Shown piece by piece: positions 63,147 through 64,000 of a DNA stretch of 64,000 nucleotides. Origin of the DNA: Tersicoccus solisilvae (lineage in GTDB: Bacteria; Actinomycetota; Actinomycetes; Actinomycetales; Micrococcaceae); the NCBI RefSeq assembly GCF_014643255.1, contig NZ_BMJI01000012.1:22884-86883 (forward strand), in the 5' to 3' direction. The notes below the pieces were generated by a model, which was given only the letters and a program-made list of their open reading frames with translations, had not been told where the DNA came from and searched no databases. Position 1 is the stretch's first letter, and each line of letters starts with the position of its first letter. Both the position numbers and the translations under genes were made by a program.

Positions 63147-63271
63147 TCCGTGATCGCCGGGACAGGCGGATGGCGCGGCCGGTGGTCCGGCCCGCCGCCG
63201 AGGCACTCGGCCGGAGCCCAGCCAGGTCACCGGTCCGTGATCGCCGGACCGGCGGATGGCGCGGCCGGCGG
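63147..63271. repeat. Imperfect 38/39-base direct repeat
   Basis: TCCGTGATCGCCGG starts both copies: 63147-63185 and 63234-63271. They continue together through GGCGGATGGCGCGGCCGG, differ by one indel and a few substitutions, and lie 87 bases apart. Together they fill most of the 240-base gap between the GntR gene and the DUF222 gene, which holds no other feature I can see. Confidence 0.8.
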
Positions 63272-63317
63272 TGTCGATCGGGGTCGGCTCGTCCGGCCGA
63301 GCGCGGCGAGACCTGAC

Positions 63318-64000
63318 TCAGAAGGGCGGGGGTTCGGGGTCGGTGACGTAGGCTCGGCCGGCGGGCGAGGTCCATCGCAGTCGGCTGCTGGCCCGGCCGT
63401 CGTCGCTCACGCCGCGCGCCGCGCTCCCCCGCTCGTCCGCCTCGCCGCCGCTTCCCGTCGTGACCGACCACCCCGAATGGTGCTTGAGCACGTGATGCTT
63501 CCGGCACAGGTGCGCCAGATTCTCCGGCACGGTCGTGCCTGCGTCGACCCACGCCCTCACGTGGTCGACATCCGACGCCATCGCCGACCGGCGGCACCCC
63601 GGGAACCGGCACGTCCCGTCCCGCACCACCAACGCCCGCCGCAACGCCGCCGGCAACCGGTATGACAACCCCGTCGTCAACGCGACCGGCACCACCCACG
63701 CCGGCTCCTCACCCGCGCGGCAATCCCTCTCACTCGTTCGGCCTGTCCGACCCGGGGGCGGGCCCACCTCGCCGGGCGGGCGAGCCGTGCCGTCGGGCGG
63801 CGGGTCGGTGCCGTCGGGCGGTCGATCGGTGCCCTCGGGCGGGCGATCGGTGCCCTCGGGCGGCGGGTCGCCGCGGTCGGCAACAACCGCGAGCAGGAAC
63901 GACGTCGCCCGCGACGCCAGCTCACGCGCGTCGACCGCCGGAATCGGACCGAACTCCCCGAGCCAGCCCGGCTCATCGCCACCGAGCAGGGTCGCTGCCG
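63318..64000 (-). CDS. DUF222 / HNH endonuclease domain protein, 5'-truncated
   Basis: C-terminal part of a second 13E12-family gene; the start is beyond the right edge. The frame is open to base 64000 (no stop seen by hand translation). The HNH motif CRFPGCRRSAMASDVDHV, then NLAHLCRKHHVLKH, is almost the same as in the copy at 29402. The linker before it differs: it holds an imperfect tandem repeat of a seven-residue unit (PPEGTDR-type, bases 63774-63868), where the other copy has WPPWPPP. Confidence 0.85.
   Translation of the reverse strand, partial: AATLLGGDEPGWLGEFGPIPAVDARELASRATSFLLAVVADRGDPPPEGTDRPPEGTDRPPDGTDPPPDGTARPPGEVGPPPGRTGRTSERDCRAGEEPAWVVPVALTTGLSYRLPAALRRALVVRDGTCRFPGCRRSAMASDVDHVRAWVDAGTTVPENLAHLCRKHHVLKHHSGWSVTTGSGGEADERGSAARGVSDDGRASSRLRWTSPAGRAYVTDPEPPPF
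63774..63868 (-). repeat. 21-base imperfect tandem repeat inside the DUF222 linker
   Basis: About four and a half units of a 21-base repeat (core GTGCCCTCGGGCGG on the plus strand) encode a degenerate seven-residue unit, RPP[ED]GTD. The unit is a multiple of three, so copy-number change keeps the frame. Confidence 0.8.

Overview
The window is high-GC DNA with Shine-Dalgarno-preceded, often four-base-overlapping genes, many GTG starts, a HAIR heat-shock element, a monomeric NADP isocitrate dehydrogenase, DUF222/HNH ('13E12') genes and a DUF6350-purN block. Together these point to an actinobacterium, most likely of the order Micrococcales. That assignment rests on gene content and order recalled from the group, not on any search. 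I see no tRNA, rRNA, CRISPR array, transposase or prophage.

Layout. 0-4.6 kb: end of the succinate dehydrogenase operon (sdhA partial, sdhB), then leftward xth, trpS and a 2H phosphoesterase. 4.7-8.1 kb: a membrane protein and a DrrA-type ABC exporter (ATPase plus two permeases). 8.1-11.6 kb: a glycolate/D-lactate oxidase, glyA1 behind a ZTP riboswitch, and a gamma carbonic anhydrase-like protein. 11.7-18.4 kb: a ROK regulator, a ChvE/GguAB-type sugar ABC transporter and a Gfo/Idh/MocA oxidoreductase. 18.5-23.8 kb: leftward livKHMGF branched-chain amino acid transporter. 24-29.3 kb: heat-shock hsp20, a histidine phosphatase, icd and purH.

29.4-40.6 kb: a DUF222/HNH gene, two unknown proteins, an MFS transporter and a hexuronate block (gntK, manD, two GPH symporters, LacI regulator). 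This stretch separates purH from purN, which are usually neighbours. 40.7-44.3 kb: purN, a DUF6350 membrane protein, a mannosyltransferase-like GT4 enzyme and a small acidic protein. 44.3-45.9 kb: a two-gene operon that I read as a Kiwa anti-phage defence system (kwaA-kwaB). 46.1-53.5 kb: a LacI-controlled operon for a mannoside-like oligosaccharide, with a lipoprotein, two permeases, a GH130 enzyme and a large secreted protein of no recognised family. 53.7-54.1 kb: a DoxX-like protein.

54.2-63.1 kb: a catabolic operon, glyA2-soxB-soxD-soxA-soxG-sdaA, divergent from a GntR/FCD regulator. Tetrameric sarcosine oxidase makes glycine and methylene-THF from sarcosine, SHMT joins glycine with the one-carbon unit to give serine, and serine ammonia-lyase gives pyruvate plus ammonia. 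The window ends in a second DUF222/HNH gene, cut by the edge.

The points most worth a second look are the Kiwa-like pair, two copies of a long palindrome placed just after stop codons, the unrecognised secreted enzyme beside GH130, the ZTP riboswitch on only one of two glyA genes, and the hexuronate block between purN and purH.
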